Shown here piece by piece: positions 1 through 7,632 of a stretch of DNA of 34,042 nucleotides. Source of the stretch: Flavobacteriaceae bacterium (GTDB lineage: Bacteria > Bacteroidota > Bacteroidia > Flavobacteriales > Flavobacteriaceae). How positions within the stretch are numbered: the first letter of the stretch is position 1; every line of letters starts with the position of its first letter. The notes under the pieces were generated by a model. It saw only the letters and a list, made by a program, of their open reading frames with translations. It did no database searches and was not told the DNA's origin. Made by a program: the position numbers and the translations under genes. The stretch lies in contig NVRM01000018.1 in the NCBI GenBank assembly GCA_002400885.1, positions 1 to 34,042 on the forward strand. Reading direction: 5' to 3'.

Positions 1-39
1 AGAAAAACGCCGTATGTTGACCTCATGAAATATGCGTAA
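1..39 (+). CDS. possible C-terminal tail of a gene truncated by the window edge
   Basis: Frame 1 is open from the first base to a TAA at 37-39 and would encode the tail RKTPYVDLMKYA. The base composition of these 39 bases is more balanced than the AT-rich stretch that follows, which would fit the end of a coding region. Thirteen codons are too few to recognise a family, and the frame could be open by chance. The upstream sequence would settle it. Confidence 0.25.
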   Translation, partial: RKTPYVDLMKYA

Positions 40-104
40 TAATTATTTTTTAAAATAAGTTAATAATTACTTGTTTTAATCATAGAATACGATACAATTA
101 CTCC

Positions 105-167
105 TACCGTCCTAATCACTCGATGTGACGGGAAATGAGGACAAGGTAACCAAATGTCAATTCGAGT
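105..167 (+). ncRNA. candidate pseudoknotted RNA element
   Basis: Two inverted repeats cross each other. TACCGTCCT (105-113) can pair with AGGACaaGGTA (138-148, AA bulged). ACTCGATGTGAC (118-129) can pair with GTCAATTCGAGT (156-167), 10 of 12 positions matching. Because the 5' arm of the second helix lies inside the first, the two together would form an H-type pseudoknot, or else two mutually exclusive folds. This resembles a cis-regulatory RNA, but it matches no family I recognise. No covariation evidence is available here. Confidence 0.35.
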
Positions 168-300
168 AGTTTTTGGATGGTTTTTTTGGAAAAAACATCC
201 GAAAAAGGTATCGAGAATATTGGATTTCTATAAAAGCCTCAATACTAGTGGTTTTTAGTTGTTTTTTTTCTAAAAACCATCTAAAAAAAAGGTGTCGAGA
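165..300 (+). repeat. two imperfect tandem hairpin units
   Basis: Copy A (165-216) and copy B (247-300) share the order AGTrGTTTTT, a T-run, an A-rich return arm, then GGTrTCGAGA. Copy A forms GGATG (175-179) with CATCC (196-200). Copy B forms a perfect 9-bp stem, GGTTTTTAG (250-258) with CTAAAAACC (270-278). The stems differ in sequence while the pairing is kept, which looks like compensatory change and would fit selection for structure. The TCGAG motif also occurs at the end of the preceding pseudoknot-like element. Confidence 0.5.
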
Positions 301-366
301 GCAACGATTAAATAACAAAATTATGTATTGTACCCGTCTTATACAAACAGCTTAAAAATAATAAAA

Positions 367-1431
367 ATGAAACTCTCGAAAATAATAAAAAAAACACATT
401 TAATTGTCGGCCTTACTGTAGGATTGATCACTTCAATTTCGGGACTTACTGGCGCCATGTATGTTTTTGAACCAGAAATTACGGCTGTTATAAATAGCGA
501 ATTACTGGAAGGAACCCTTACAGAGAATACTCCTTACCTTGAAAGTTTAACTACCGTAATAAAGCTACAAGAGCTCCATATGGATAGTGTCCAAGCAATG
601 TTGTTGCCTTATCGAGGGCAGCGAACCATGGCGGTTAAATTTGGAGAGAAAGACATCCAGTATTTCCATCCGACTACGGGGCATTTTATAGGTTCAAACG
701 CAAAAAGTGTGGCGTTTTTCAAATGGCTATTAAAGTTACATAGAAACCTGCATATTCCTAGTTACGGTAAGTATATTATTGGTGGTTCTAGTCTTTTGTT
801 TGCCCTGCTGATATTAATCTCTGGGTTTTATATGTGGTGGCGTATTTATAAAAAACGATGGAATCGAGGACTTAGTTTATCTTTAGGAGATACCGCTAGA
901 AAAGTAAATTTTCATTTGCATAGAATTGCGGGTATTTATTTTTTTATTCCTCTATTTTTGATTGCCATTACGGGAGGGTATTTTACTTTTGACGAAACTT
1001 ATAAGAAAGCTTTTTTAGGCATTTCTTATTTTCAACAAATAAGTAGTTCTAAGGTGTTAATGCCTAAAGTAGGGGAGACTTTGGATCTATTAAAAACGAG
1101 TCTTTCTATGGCGGAATCCTATAAGTTACGCGCCATTTATTATCCTACCGACACTAAAAACAATTACCGATTTAGGTATATAAATAAGTTGGAGGTTTCC
1201 AGTGGACTTAGAAAAACAACCGATATAATGACGGATTCTAAACTCCAAATAATAAAAGTAACTTCCTGTGAAACAGCCACATTGGCCGATAAAATATTTC
1301 GTCAAATGTATCCCATTCACATTGGTGAATCATTAGGGATTGTTCATCGTTTATTGGTGTTTTTTGCGGGCTTAATTCCCGTGTTATTGTATGTCACTGG
1401 AATTCGGTATTATTTTTTCAGAAAACAGTAA
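367..1431 (+). CDS. PepSY-associated transmembrane protein
   Basis: A 354-residue inner-membrane protein of the PepSY_TM family, which in Bacteroidota usually accompanies TonB-dependent siderophore or metal receptors and is thought to act as a ferric-siderophore reductase or uptake accessory. Four membrane segments are visible: about residues 11-35, 137-159, 186-206 and 325-348. The large non-cytoplasmic PepSY part lies between the first two, and the HLHRIAG histidine motif sits just before the third. The start at 367 (MKLSKIIKKT, A-rich upstream) is preferred over the in-frame ATG at 328, because it places the basic cluster directly before the first membrane helix as in family members. The substrate is not visible. 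The gene converges on the outer-membrane receptor gene at 1543-3945, which may or may not be its partner. Confidence 0.85.
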   Translation: MKLSKIIKKTHLIVGLTVGLITSISGLTGAMYVFEPEITAVINSELLEGTLTENTPYLESLTTVIKLQELHMDSVQAMLLPYRGQRTMAVKFGEKDIQYFHPTTGHFIGSNAKSVAFFKWLLKLHRNLHIPSYGKYIIGGSSLLFALLILISGFYMWWRIYKKRWNRGLSLSLGDTARKVNFHLHRIAGIYFFIPLFLIAITGGYFTFDETYKKAFLGISYFQQISSSKVLMPKVGETLDLLKTSLSMAESYKLRAIYYPTDTKNNYRFRYINKLEVSSGLRKTTDIMTDSKLQIIKVTSCETATLADKIFRQMYPIHIGESLGIVHRLLVFFAGLIPVLLYVTGIRYYFFRKQ

Positions 1432-1440
1432 TTTCTTATA

Positions 1441-1479
1441 AAAAAAACGATGACCACTTCATTATAAAGTGGTCATCGT
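1441..1479 (-). terminator. intrinsic terminator of the TonB-type receptor gene
   Basis: A perfect 13-bp stem, ACGATGACCACTT (1447-1459) and AAGTGGTCATCGT (1467-1479), closes a 7-nt loop. Read on the minus strand it is followed by a run of seven T (complement of 1441-1447), so it terminates the receptor gene, whose stop is at 1543. On the plus strand there is no T-run, but the hairpin may also protect the 3' end of the PepSY transcript. Confidence 0.85.
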
Positions 1480-1542
1480 CATTAACATTCGTAAGTGTGT
1501 TTAATTCAAATAATTATACGATCCTATTTAAGGAGCTTGGTT

Positions 1543-3945
1543 TTACATAAAACCACCACTGCCTTGTTTTTCATTATTATCTCTTCTTTTTCTTGTTTTT
1601 GCTTTGTTTTTCCCACCTCCAAATCGGTAGCTAAAACCTAGATATGCTGTTTGACTTTCCCAGTTAAATTTCCCTGTTTGAGGATATGGTTTTTCACTTT
1701 CGAACTGGAATTTCATTCCTTTAAAGATATCATTGAAACGTAAACTTAGCGTTCCTTTTCCTTTCAAAACTTTGTACGTAGAACCTGCGTTTACCATCCA
1801 CATTGGTTCGGTAGTAAACTGGATACTTTGTCCTGCTCCGCGGTACATGGCAAATACATTGAATCGTAGTTTTTTAGTCGCCGTAAAGCTTTGGCTTAAT
1901 CTAGCGTTCCATTGGATATTTTTTATTTCAATTATTTCACCGTCTATTAAACCGTTTTCATTGTTTTGGTAAAAATCAAAACTTCCGTTTACTCTCCACC
2001 ATTTTGCGATTTTTAAATTAGAAGAAACTTCAATACCATAAGCATCCGTATCATCTGTATTTCTATAAGATAATTCAACTCTGTCTATCTCCGTAGGGTG
2101 AGCACTTAAACTTCTACTGATATTGTCGTTTACTAACCTATAAAAAGTACCGATAGTTATGGATCCTTTTTTTAATTGCTTGGTGTAATTAATTTCAAAA
2201 GAATTGGTGAACTGAGGCTTTAAATTGGGGTTACCTCTTGAGTCCATGGTAGCAGTAGTCCATTCTAAATTTGGATTTACTTGATTTAATCCTGGTCTGT
2301 CAACTCTTCTGCTATAACTCGCTTGAAATTGATTTTTTTCAGAGGGATTATAGGTTAAAAAAGCAGAGGGATAAACACTGAAAATTTCATCTTCGTACTG
2401 TGTTTGGGCGATTCCGTTTTTATTGAAATCTCCTGTTACATTGTACTGTTCTAATCTAGCTCCTACCTGTAACCTGAATTTATTCCATTTAGTATTGTAA
2501 TTTGTATAGAAGGAATAGATGTCCCTGTTATAGGTGAATTTATTGATTTCCAATGCTGGTGCATTTTCTTGCTCTTGGTTAGAGTCACGCCTGTTTTTTG
2601 TGTTCTGAGTTCTGTATTCCGCACCAATTTCAATTTTTGAGTTCTTAGAAATTGGATTGGTATAGTCTATATTTACAATGGTGTTTTTTCTTTTGTTATT
2701 TGAAAACACTTCGTAATTTAATTTTTTATTTAGAGGGTTAATTCGTTCTGTATATACTTGTGAGCCTTCTGGAGTAGCGGTAGAGGTATTGAATTCGAAA
2801 TCCAATTCATGACCATCGGTATTAAATTTTGTATTGTAATTAAAGTTATAGGTTTCACTTTTATCTTTATCATCGTTTATCATTTTCTCTAATGTATTAG
2901 GAAAATCACCATTGGCGTAGACGTTATCTGTTAGGACTTCTAGCATTCCAGTACTCCAATTTTGAGTGGTGTAAAAAGAGACGCTATTTTTATCGTTGAT
3001 GTCATAATCAACTCCAAGTTTTAATAGATCAGAAGTGTTGTCATTCAACATGTTTAATTTTTGTCTGCTTTCTAAATCCAATCGTCTAAGGTCTCCACGG
3101 TTAGCACGTTTTCCTCTATTTGCTCCATAGTTCATATAAAAATTAACGTTGTCAATTTTATAATTCATATTAATAGAACCATTAGTACGTGTGTTGTCAC
3201 CATGAGTTAGCCCTAATTCGATATTTCCATTAAAACCAATATTTGCGTTTTTGTGCAATACAATATTAATTATTCCGGACATTCCCTCGGGGTTGTATTT
3301 TGCAGATGGATTGGTGATTAGTTCTATCGATTTAATAGAACTGGAAGGTATTTGTTGTAATAACTGAGCGGCAGAGATATTGGTAGGTTTTCCGTCTACT
3401 AAAATGCGAACGTTTTCATTTCCTCGAAGGCTAATATTCCCCGATTGTGAATCTACACTCACCGATTGTACATTGTTTAATAATTCGGCAGCGGTGGTCC
3501 CTGCAGATTGAAGGTCTTTCCCAACATTGATTACTTTACGATCTACTTTTTGAGTTATTGTAGAGGTTTCTGCGATGATTACAATTTCGTCCAATTGAGC
3601 AGATGATTCTTCTAAAACAATGGTTCCAAGATTAATGGAACTACTATTTTTATCTAGGATCACTATTTTTTTATAAGTTTTGTATCCGATGTATTGAATT
3701 TCGATCGTGTTTTTTCCTAGCGGTATTTTTTGAATGTTAAATTTACCGTTGTCTCCAGTTATTCCTCCAGTGATGATCTTGTTTTGAGCATCCTTAATTA
3801 TGATACTTACATAAGGTAAAGACTCCTTCGTAAGAGCGTCAATAACTTTCCCTGAAATAGTGCCTTGCTTAGGGATGGTGTTGTTTGCCTGTGATGGTGT
3901 GATGACCATAAAGCATAGGCTTAGAATGATGAGTAGTTTTTTCAT
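1543..3945 (-). CDS. TonB-type outer-membrane receptor with carboxypeptidase-regulatory domain
   Basis: An 800-residue outer-membrane protein of the type annotated as outer membrane beta-barrel family (OMP_b-brl_3). A signal peptide ends near residue 20 (MKKLLIILSLCFMVITPSQA). A CarboxypepD_reg-like beta-sandwich follows at about 27-110 (GTISGKVIDALTKESLPYVS). A plug domain spans about 125-230 with the segment ILVDGKPTNISAAQLLQQIP, and a barrel runs to the end. A barrel-like terminal segment (TAYLGFSYRFGGGKNK) is followed by a lysine/arginine-rich tail. In this family the TonB box is hard to see and ligands are mostly unknown; peptides, metals and siderophores are possible. The gene stands alone, with a ~150-nt leader and a palindrome at its promoter, so it is probably regulated by a dedicated transcription factor. 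Confidence 0.85.
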   Translation of the reverse strand: MKKLLIILSLCFMVITPSQANNTIPKQGTISGKVIDALTKESLPYVSIIIKDAQNKIITGGITGDNGKFNIQKIPLGKNTIEIQYIGYKTYKKIVILDKNSSSINLGTIVLEESSAQLDEIVIIAETSTITQKVDRKVINVGKDLQSAGTTAAELLNNVQSVSVDSQSGNISLRGNENVRILVDGKPTNISAAQLLQQIPSSSIKSIELITNPSAKYNPEGMSGIINIVLHKNANIGFNGNIELGLTHGDNTRTNGSINMNYKIDNVNFYMNYGANRGKRANRGDLRRLDLESRQKLNMLNDNTSDLLKLGVDYDINDKNSVSFYTTQNWSTGMLEVLTDNVYANGDFPNTLEKMINDDKDKSETYNFNYNTKFNTDGHELDFEFNTSTATPEGSQVYTERINPLNKKLNYEVFSNNKRKNTIVNIDYTNPISKNSKIEIGAEYRTQNTKNRRDSNQEQENAPALEINKFTYNRDIYSFYTNYNTKWNKFRLQVGARLEQYNVTGDFNKNGIAQTQYEDEIFSVYPSAFLTYNPSEKNQFQASYSRRVDRPGLNQVNPNLEWTTATMDSRGNPNLKPQFTNSFEINYTKQLKKGSITIGTFYRLVNDNISRSLSAHPTEIDRVELSYRNTDDTDAYGIEVSSNLKIAKWWRVNGSFDFYQNNENGLIDGEIIEIKNIQWNARLSQSFTATKKLRFNVFAMYRGAGQSIQFTTEPMWMVNAGSTYKVLKGKGTLSLRFNDIFKGMKFQFESEKPYPQTGKFNWESQTAYLGFSYRFGGGKNKAKTRKRRDNNEKQGSGGFM

Positions 3946-4407
3946 GTTTGTTTTGATTGTTGATTAGTGTAATTTCTTAAAATGTATTGTTGGAAATCTG
4001 TTTTGAAGACTGCACTGCGTTGTTGTATCTAGTTATTATTTTCATCAAAGCGTATGCTGTCCTTTGTAATTTGTAGTTGTAATGATTTTATGCTTTTTTT
4101 GTTTTGCAAAGATATTTCCTAAACCCAGTACTGGTTTTAGGAAGTAATAAACAAATTTAACGGTTCTTAAATCCTTTTGACTAATAGACTAAGGGAGTCA
4201 AGGAATGTTACTGAAAATTCACATTTTAACGTGTTTTTAACAGTTTAAAGAAGATTAAATTATTGGGATTTGGACTTGTAAGGAAGGATTCTGTTTGTGT
4301 ATTTGACTGGTAATTAGTCGATTGGGATTTGTTTTAGCCTTGTAATGATCGTATTGTATATGAAGAGTAATAAGCCACGTCAATTACTTTAAGAAAAGGG
4401 CATGTTG
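3946..4407. other. 462-bp intergenic region upstream of the receptor gene
   Basis: The region holds the receptor promoter and palindrome (4107-4141). It also contains a looser inverted repeat, TTGACT (4177-4182) with AGTCAA (4196-4201), and an 11-nt direct repeat ATTGGGATTTG at 4262-4272 and 4321-4331. No ORF with coding character was found. No terminator hairpin with a T-run was recognised after the ribonuclease Z gene, which ends at 4408. Confidence 0.5.
4107..4141 (-). promoter_or_regulatory. receptor promoter -7 box with abutting 24-bp palindrome
   Basis: On the minus strand, TATCTTTG (complement of 4107-4114) fits the Bacteroidota -7 box TAnnTTTG. Immediately upstream is a palindrome with half-sites CCTAAACCCAGT (4118-4129) and ACTGGTTTTAGG (4130-4141), which match at 11 of 12 positions with no spacer. 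No TTTG box lies at the usual distance, which would suit an activator-dependent promoter. A second -7-like box (TAAATTTG, complement of 4152-4159) lies further upstream, so the exact transcription start is uncertain. Confidence 0.5.
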
Positions 4408-5322
4408 TTAAACCACAAATTCTTTTCCTGCACCAGCAAGTGCTGTATTTTCAAATACCTCTTGTGCTTCTTGTTTGAAATCGTTGAGGTTGGGATATCG
4501 AGAAGAAAAATGGCCAATAATCAATTTTTTAACCATGGCTAATTTGGCAATAGTTCCCGCTTCAAATGCCGTAGCATGCATGGTAGTTTTTGCCAATTCT
4601 TTTTTATCCTTTAAAAAGGTAGTTTCGTGATACAATAGATCACAATTTTTAATAATAGGGACAATGCTTTCATTGTACATCGTATCGCTACAAAAAGCAT
4701 AGGACTTTATAGGGGTAGGAGCTAAGGTTAATTCCTCGTTTTTAAGAAAGCTACCGTCCTTCTTTTCAAAATCTTTTCCTAATTGAAGGTTTCTATAATC
4801 GCAGGTTTCTATTTCATCATTTTTAATGATTTTCGCCATGTTTATCTTGCGCAGACCTTCTTTTTCTTTAAAAAGATAACCGTTTGTATAAACGCGATGT
4901 TTTAAAGGGATGGTGTGCACCTCTACCTTTTCATCTTCATAAATTAATTCAGAAGATTTACTGGTTAATTCGTGGAAGTACAAGCCAAAATTAATCCATG
5001 TTTTGGAGAGTTTTAGCTGTAATAAAATGACTTCTTTAATCCCTTTTGGACCGTAGATATGTAGTTGTTGAGTTCGTTTATGTAGCATAAACGTAGAAAT
5101 AAGGCCTATGAGTCCAAAATAATGATCGCCATGTAAATGGGAAATAAAAATACATTGAATTTTAGAGAAAGGCAATTTGTATTTACGTAATTGTACTTGC
5201 GTTCCTTCGCCACAATCTATTAAGAAAGTACGATTATTAATGTTTAAAAATTGCGAAGTAGGATGTGCGTTTACACGTGGAGTGGCAGAGTGACAACCTA
5301 AAATTGTTAGGTTTATGCTCAT
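4408..5322 (-). CDS. rnz: ribonuclease Z (tRNA 3'-end endonuclease)
   Basis: A metallo-beta-lactamase-fold endonuclease that removes 3' trailers from precursor tRNAs. The protein has 304 residues, the usual length for the short bacterial form. The metal-binding motif HLHGDH is at 62-67, preceded by the DCGEGTQ segment (37-42). Later metal-ligand segments are FCSDTMYN, YHETTFL with HATAFEAG, and IGHFSSRY near the C-terminus. The start ATG at 5322 overlaps the stop of the upstream T9SS gene by 4 nt (ATGA), so the two are probably translationally coupled. It is the last gene of the pyrR-pyrB-led minus-strand run. Confidence 0.93.
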   Translation of the reverse strand: MSINLTILGCHSATPRVNAHPTSQFLNINNRTFLIDCGEGTQVQLRKYKLPFSKIQCIFISHLHGDHYFGLIGLISTFMLHKRTQQLHIYGPKGIKEVILLQLKLSKTWINFGLYFHELTSKSSELIYEDEKVEVHTIPLKHRVYTNGYLFKEKEGLRKINMAKIIKNDEIETCDYRNLQLGKDFEKKDGSFLKNEELTLAPTPIKSYAFCSDTMYNESIVPIIKNCDLLYHETTFLKDKKELAKTTMHATAFEAGTIAKLAMVKKLIIGHFSSRYPNLNDFKQEAQEVFENTALAGAGKEFVV

Positions 5323-5678
5323 CTAATCACGAGTCTTTTTGAAACGATTTCTGTATCTGTTTGTAAGGAGTATATATACATTCCGTTTTGTAAGTCATCT
5401 CTTTTAAAAGGAATATAATTGCGACCTTTTTTTGCATTTATACGTTCCATATATACCGTTTTTCCTAACAAGTTTTTAACTGTAAAAGTAACTGTTTGTC
5501 TTTCTGTTGAGGTAAAATTGATACGGGTAGCTACACTAAACGGATTTGGATAGGCCGTTACAAGAGTCAGTGTTTTTGGCACTACATTTTTTACAACTCT
5601 AGTTCCCCAAGTGTGTTGCTGTGCAATTACTGGGGCAGTTAAGAATAAGAGTAAAGTTATAAATAGTAGTTTTTTCAT
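5319..5678 (-). CDS. short secreted protein made almost only of a T9SS sorting domain
   Basis: A 119-residue protein. A signal peptide (MKKLLFITLLLFLTAPVIA, cleaved before QQ) is followed by about 20 linker residues and then a complete type A T9SS C-terminal domain: the entry motif TAYPNPF, a central NLLGKTVY strand, NGMYIYSL, and a terminal SKRLVIR. T9SS cargo normally carries a large passenger in front of this domain, and here there is essentially none. The start is placed at the ATG at 5678, since the codon before it is TTG. It overlaps rnz by 4 nt and lies 16 nt after the STAS-like gene. Its role is unknown; it could be a surface anchor, a decoy or periplasmic factor, or a passenger-less remnant. 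Confidence 0.8.
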   Translation of the reverse strand: MKKLLFITLLLFLTAPVIAQQHTWGTRVVKNVVPKTLTLVTAYPNPFSVATRINFTSTERQTVTFTVKNLLGKTVYMERINAKKGRNYIPFKRDDLQNGMYIYSLQTDTEIVSKRLVIR

Positions 5679-5694
5679 CAATACACGCTAATTT

Positions 5695-6027
5695 TTAAAA
5701 TCCTAGTTCTCTTTCTATGGCTTCCATTTGTAAGATATCTTCTGCCTCTATAAATGTAGGTACAACTATCAGTTCTTCTGGTAGTTTATCCATAAATATT
5801 TCTTTAGATACAATTACAAAAGACATGCCATTGTCTTTTATTTGAGAACTTATACCCAAAAATAGTAATAATTCTTCAATTGTAACGTTATTTTTTTTAT
5901 AAAGATCAATGATTAAGTGTTGATTTTTAAAATCGCCTTGTTTTTTTACAAGTTCCGAATGGAATTCTTGTATAGAGGTTTCACAAGGGGATATACTTGT
6001 ATGCAAAGCTGTTTTAACGATATTCAT
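5695..6027 (-). CDS. STAS-like conserved flavobacterial protein
   Basis: A 110-residue soluble protein without signal peptide or membrane segment. The alternating strand/helix pattern, with LIIDLYK at about 38-44, MSFVIVSKE near 68-76 and a final VVPTFIEAEDILQMEAIERE segment, resembles the small STAS fold of anti-sigma-factor antagonists, but the phosphorylatable serine motif typical of SpoIIAA is not evident. Similar short proteins next to rnz are sometimes labelled ribonuclease Z, which the sequence does not support because there are no metal-binding histidines. It is 5 nt after pyrB and presumably cotranscribed. The function is unknown. Confidence 0.6.
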   Translation of the reverse strand: MNIVKTALHTSISPCETSIQEFHSELVKKQGDFKNQHLIIDLYKKNNVTIEELLLFLGISSQIKDNGMSFVIVSKEIFMDKLPEELIVVPTFIEAEDILQMEAIERELGF

Positions 6028-6032
6028 AGTTT

Positions 6033-6962
6033 TTATCTTTCAATTTGTTGTGCCAATAAATAGATGACTGCCATACGTACAGCAACACCGTTTTCTACTT
6101 GATTTAAGATGATGGATTGGTCCGAATCTGCAACATCACTCGTAATTTCTACACCTCTGTTAATTGGACCTGGATGCATGATAACTATTTTTTCTGATAA
6201 AGAGTCTAACAAGTCTTTGTTTACCCCAAAAAGCTGGGTGTATTCTCTAGTAGAAGGGAAGTAATTAATGTCCATCCGTTCGTTTTGAACTCGTAACATG
6301 TTGGCTACATCACACCATTCGAGTGCTTTTTTTAAATTGGATTCCACTTGGACACCTAGGCTTTCTATATATTTAGGTATAAGTGATTTGGGTCCACATA
6401 CTTTTACGTTCGCCCCTTGTAGCTGCAATGCGTAAATATTAGATAAAGCTACACGTGAGTGCAAAATATCACCTACGATGACTACATTTTTTCCTTTTAC
6501 TTGACCTAACTTTTCCCGGATAGAATACGAATCTAATAATGCCTGTGTAGGATGTTCATGTGTTCCGTCTCCGGCATTTATAATACGGGCATCTACGTTT
6601 TTTGATAAAAAATCACAAGCGCCTACGTGGGGATGCCTCATAACAATCAGATCTACTTTCATAGACAAAATGTTATTGGCGGTATCTATCAACGTTTCTC
6701 CTTTGGAAACAGAAGATCCACTAGCCGAAAAATTGATCACATCTGCAGACAATCTTTTTTCTGCCAGTTCAAATGATAATTTGGTACGAGTACTGTTTTC
6801 AAAAAAGAGGTTTGCGATTGTTATATCTCGCAGAGAGGGAACTTTCTTTATAGGTCTATTGATAACTTCTTTAAAATGGTCAGCTGTTTTGAAAATCAAA
6901 TCAATATCTGAGGCATTTAAATGTTTAATTCCTAAAAGGTGTTGAACGCTAAGCTGATTCAT
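6033..6962 (-). CDS. pyrB: aspartate carbamoyltransferase catalytic chain
   Basis: Catalyses carbamoyl phosphate + aspartate to N-carbamoyl-aspartate, the committed step of de novo pyrimidine synthesis, in the cytoplasm. The carbamoyl-phosphate motif STRTKLSFE, the HPTQALLD motif, the ARN-like RVQNER segment and the terminal HPGPINRGVEI segment are all visible. The ATG at 6962 (MNQLSVQHLLGIKHL) gives 309 residues, the normal size for the family. The longer open frame to 6992 would overlap pyrR and adds ten uncharacteristic residues, so it was rejected. It begins 4 nt after the pyrR stop. No regulatory chain gene (pyrI) is adjacent. Confidence 0.95.
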   Translation of the reverse strand: MNQLSVQHLLGIKHLNASDIDLIFKTADHFKEVINRPIKKVPSLRDITIANLFFENSTRTKLSFELAEKRLSADVINFSASGSSVSKGETLIDTANNILSMKVDLIVMRHPHVGACDFLSKNVDARIINAGDGTHEHPTQALLDSYSIREKLGQVKGKNVVIVGDILHSRVALSNIYALQLQGANVKVCGPKSLIPKYIESLGVQVESNLKKALEWCDVANMLRVQNERMDINYFPSTREYTQLFGVNKDLLDSLSEKIVIMHPGPINRGVEITSDVADSDQSIILNQVENGVAVRMAVIYLLAQQIER

Positions 6963-6966
6963 ATGG

Positions 6967-7506
6967 TTACTTGTTTTGTATGTAAACGGCATCTACTCCG
7001 TCTTTTTCTTTCCATTGTACTAGTACCTTTTCTTCGTTGATGACATCTACCTGTCTTCCTAAATAAGTAGGTTGGATGGGTAAATGACGGCTAAATCGCC
7101 TGTCGATAAGAACTAACAGTTCTATTTCTAATGGACGACCAAAAGATTGTATGGCGGTAAGTGCAGCTCGTATGCTACGTCCAGAATATAAGACATCATC
7201 TATAAAGACGACATTCTTATTTTCTACAATAAAATCAATGGTTGTTTTGTTGGCTTCGATAGGGATTTCCCTTCTCCTAAAATCATCTCTATAAAAGGTA
7301 ATGTCTAGTTGCCCTAGTTGAATATCATTTATTTCGTAATTGTTTTGTAAGATGTAACACAATCTTTCGGCTAAATAAATACCTCGAGGTTGAATTCCTA
7401 TTAAAACAGTTTCCGAAAAATCAGTGTGATTTTCGATTAGCTGACATGCCAATCGATTTAAAATGATATCAATTTCTTTCGCGCTAAGCAGTATTTTTTG
7501 ACTCAT
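6967..7506 (-). CDS. pyrR: PyrR: pyrimidine operon regulator / uracil phosphoribosyltransferase
   Basis: A 179-residue type I phosphoribosyltransferase with the PRPP-binding motif VVFIDDVLYSGRSIRAAL. The family converts uracil + PRPP to UMP. In Firmicutes it also binds pyr mRNA leaders to control attenuation; whether it binds RNA here is not shown, and I see no attenuator in the short upstream region. The ATG at 7506 (MSQKILLSAKEIDIIL) is the family-like start; the frame extends upstream to 7542 but without similarity. A -7-like box (TATTTTTG, complement of 7532-7539) sits just upstream without a good -33 partner. It is the first gene of the run pyrR-pyrB-STAS-T9SS-rnz. Confidence 0.92.
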   Translation of the reverse strand: MSQKILLSAKEIDIILNRLACQLIENHTDFSETVLIGIQPRGIYLAERLCYILQNNYEINDIQLGQLDITFYRDDFRRREIPIEANKTTIDFIVENKNVVFIDDVLYSGRSIRAALTAIQSFGRPLEIELLVLIDRRFSRHLPIQPTYLGRQVDVINEEKVLVQWKEKDGVDAVYIQNK

Positions 7507-7581
7507 AAGTTCCAAAACGTTGTTTGGAATACAAAAATACATATTTTTTGTTAATTAGATTGTTAAAAAGATTTTTGTTTT

Positions 7582-7615
7582 TTTGAAGAGTTCTTTCCTT
7601 GATTGCTTAATTTTG
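7582..7615 (+). promoter_or_regulatory. Bacteroidota-type promoter of the TPR gene
   Basis: TTTG (7582-7585), a 22-nt spacer and TAATTTTG (7608-7615) fit the TTTG-N(17-23)-TAnnTTTG consensus. The start codon follows at 7633, so the untranslated leader would be very short. The region also contains the divergent pyrR start. Confidence 0.65.
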
Positions 7616-7632
7616 CACTGTAAAGAAACCCT

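Larger units (their letters stand above)
40..366 (+). other. 327-bp gene-free leader with structured repeats
   Basis: No convincing gene lies between the left edge and the PepSY gene. The stretch begins with an AT-rich part (40-100), then a compact segment with crossing inverted repeats (105-167), then two imperfect copies of a ~53-nt hairpin unit (165-216 and 247-300). A 60-codon frame at 173-355 runs through these hairpins and looks fortuitous. No clear TAnnTTTG promoter was found, so whether all of this is transcribed as the leader of the downstream gene is inference. Confidence 0.5.

Noticed and set aside
173-355. A 60-codon plus-strand frame upstream of the PepSY gene
   Set aside because: It runs through the two hairpin repeats, its composition follows the T- and A-runs, and it overlaps the real gene region in another frame. 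It looks fortuitous.
5695-6027. Label 'ribonuclease Z' for the 110-residue protein
   Set aside because: It has no metallo-beta-lactamase motif; the true enzyme is the gene at 4408-5322.
7507-7632. PyrR-binding attenuator in the pyrR leader
   Set aside because: The region is short and AT-rich, with no hairpin followed by a T-run or recognisable PyrR-binding loop.
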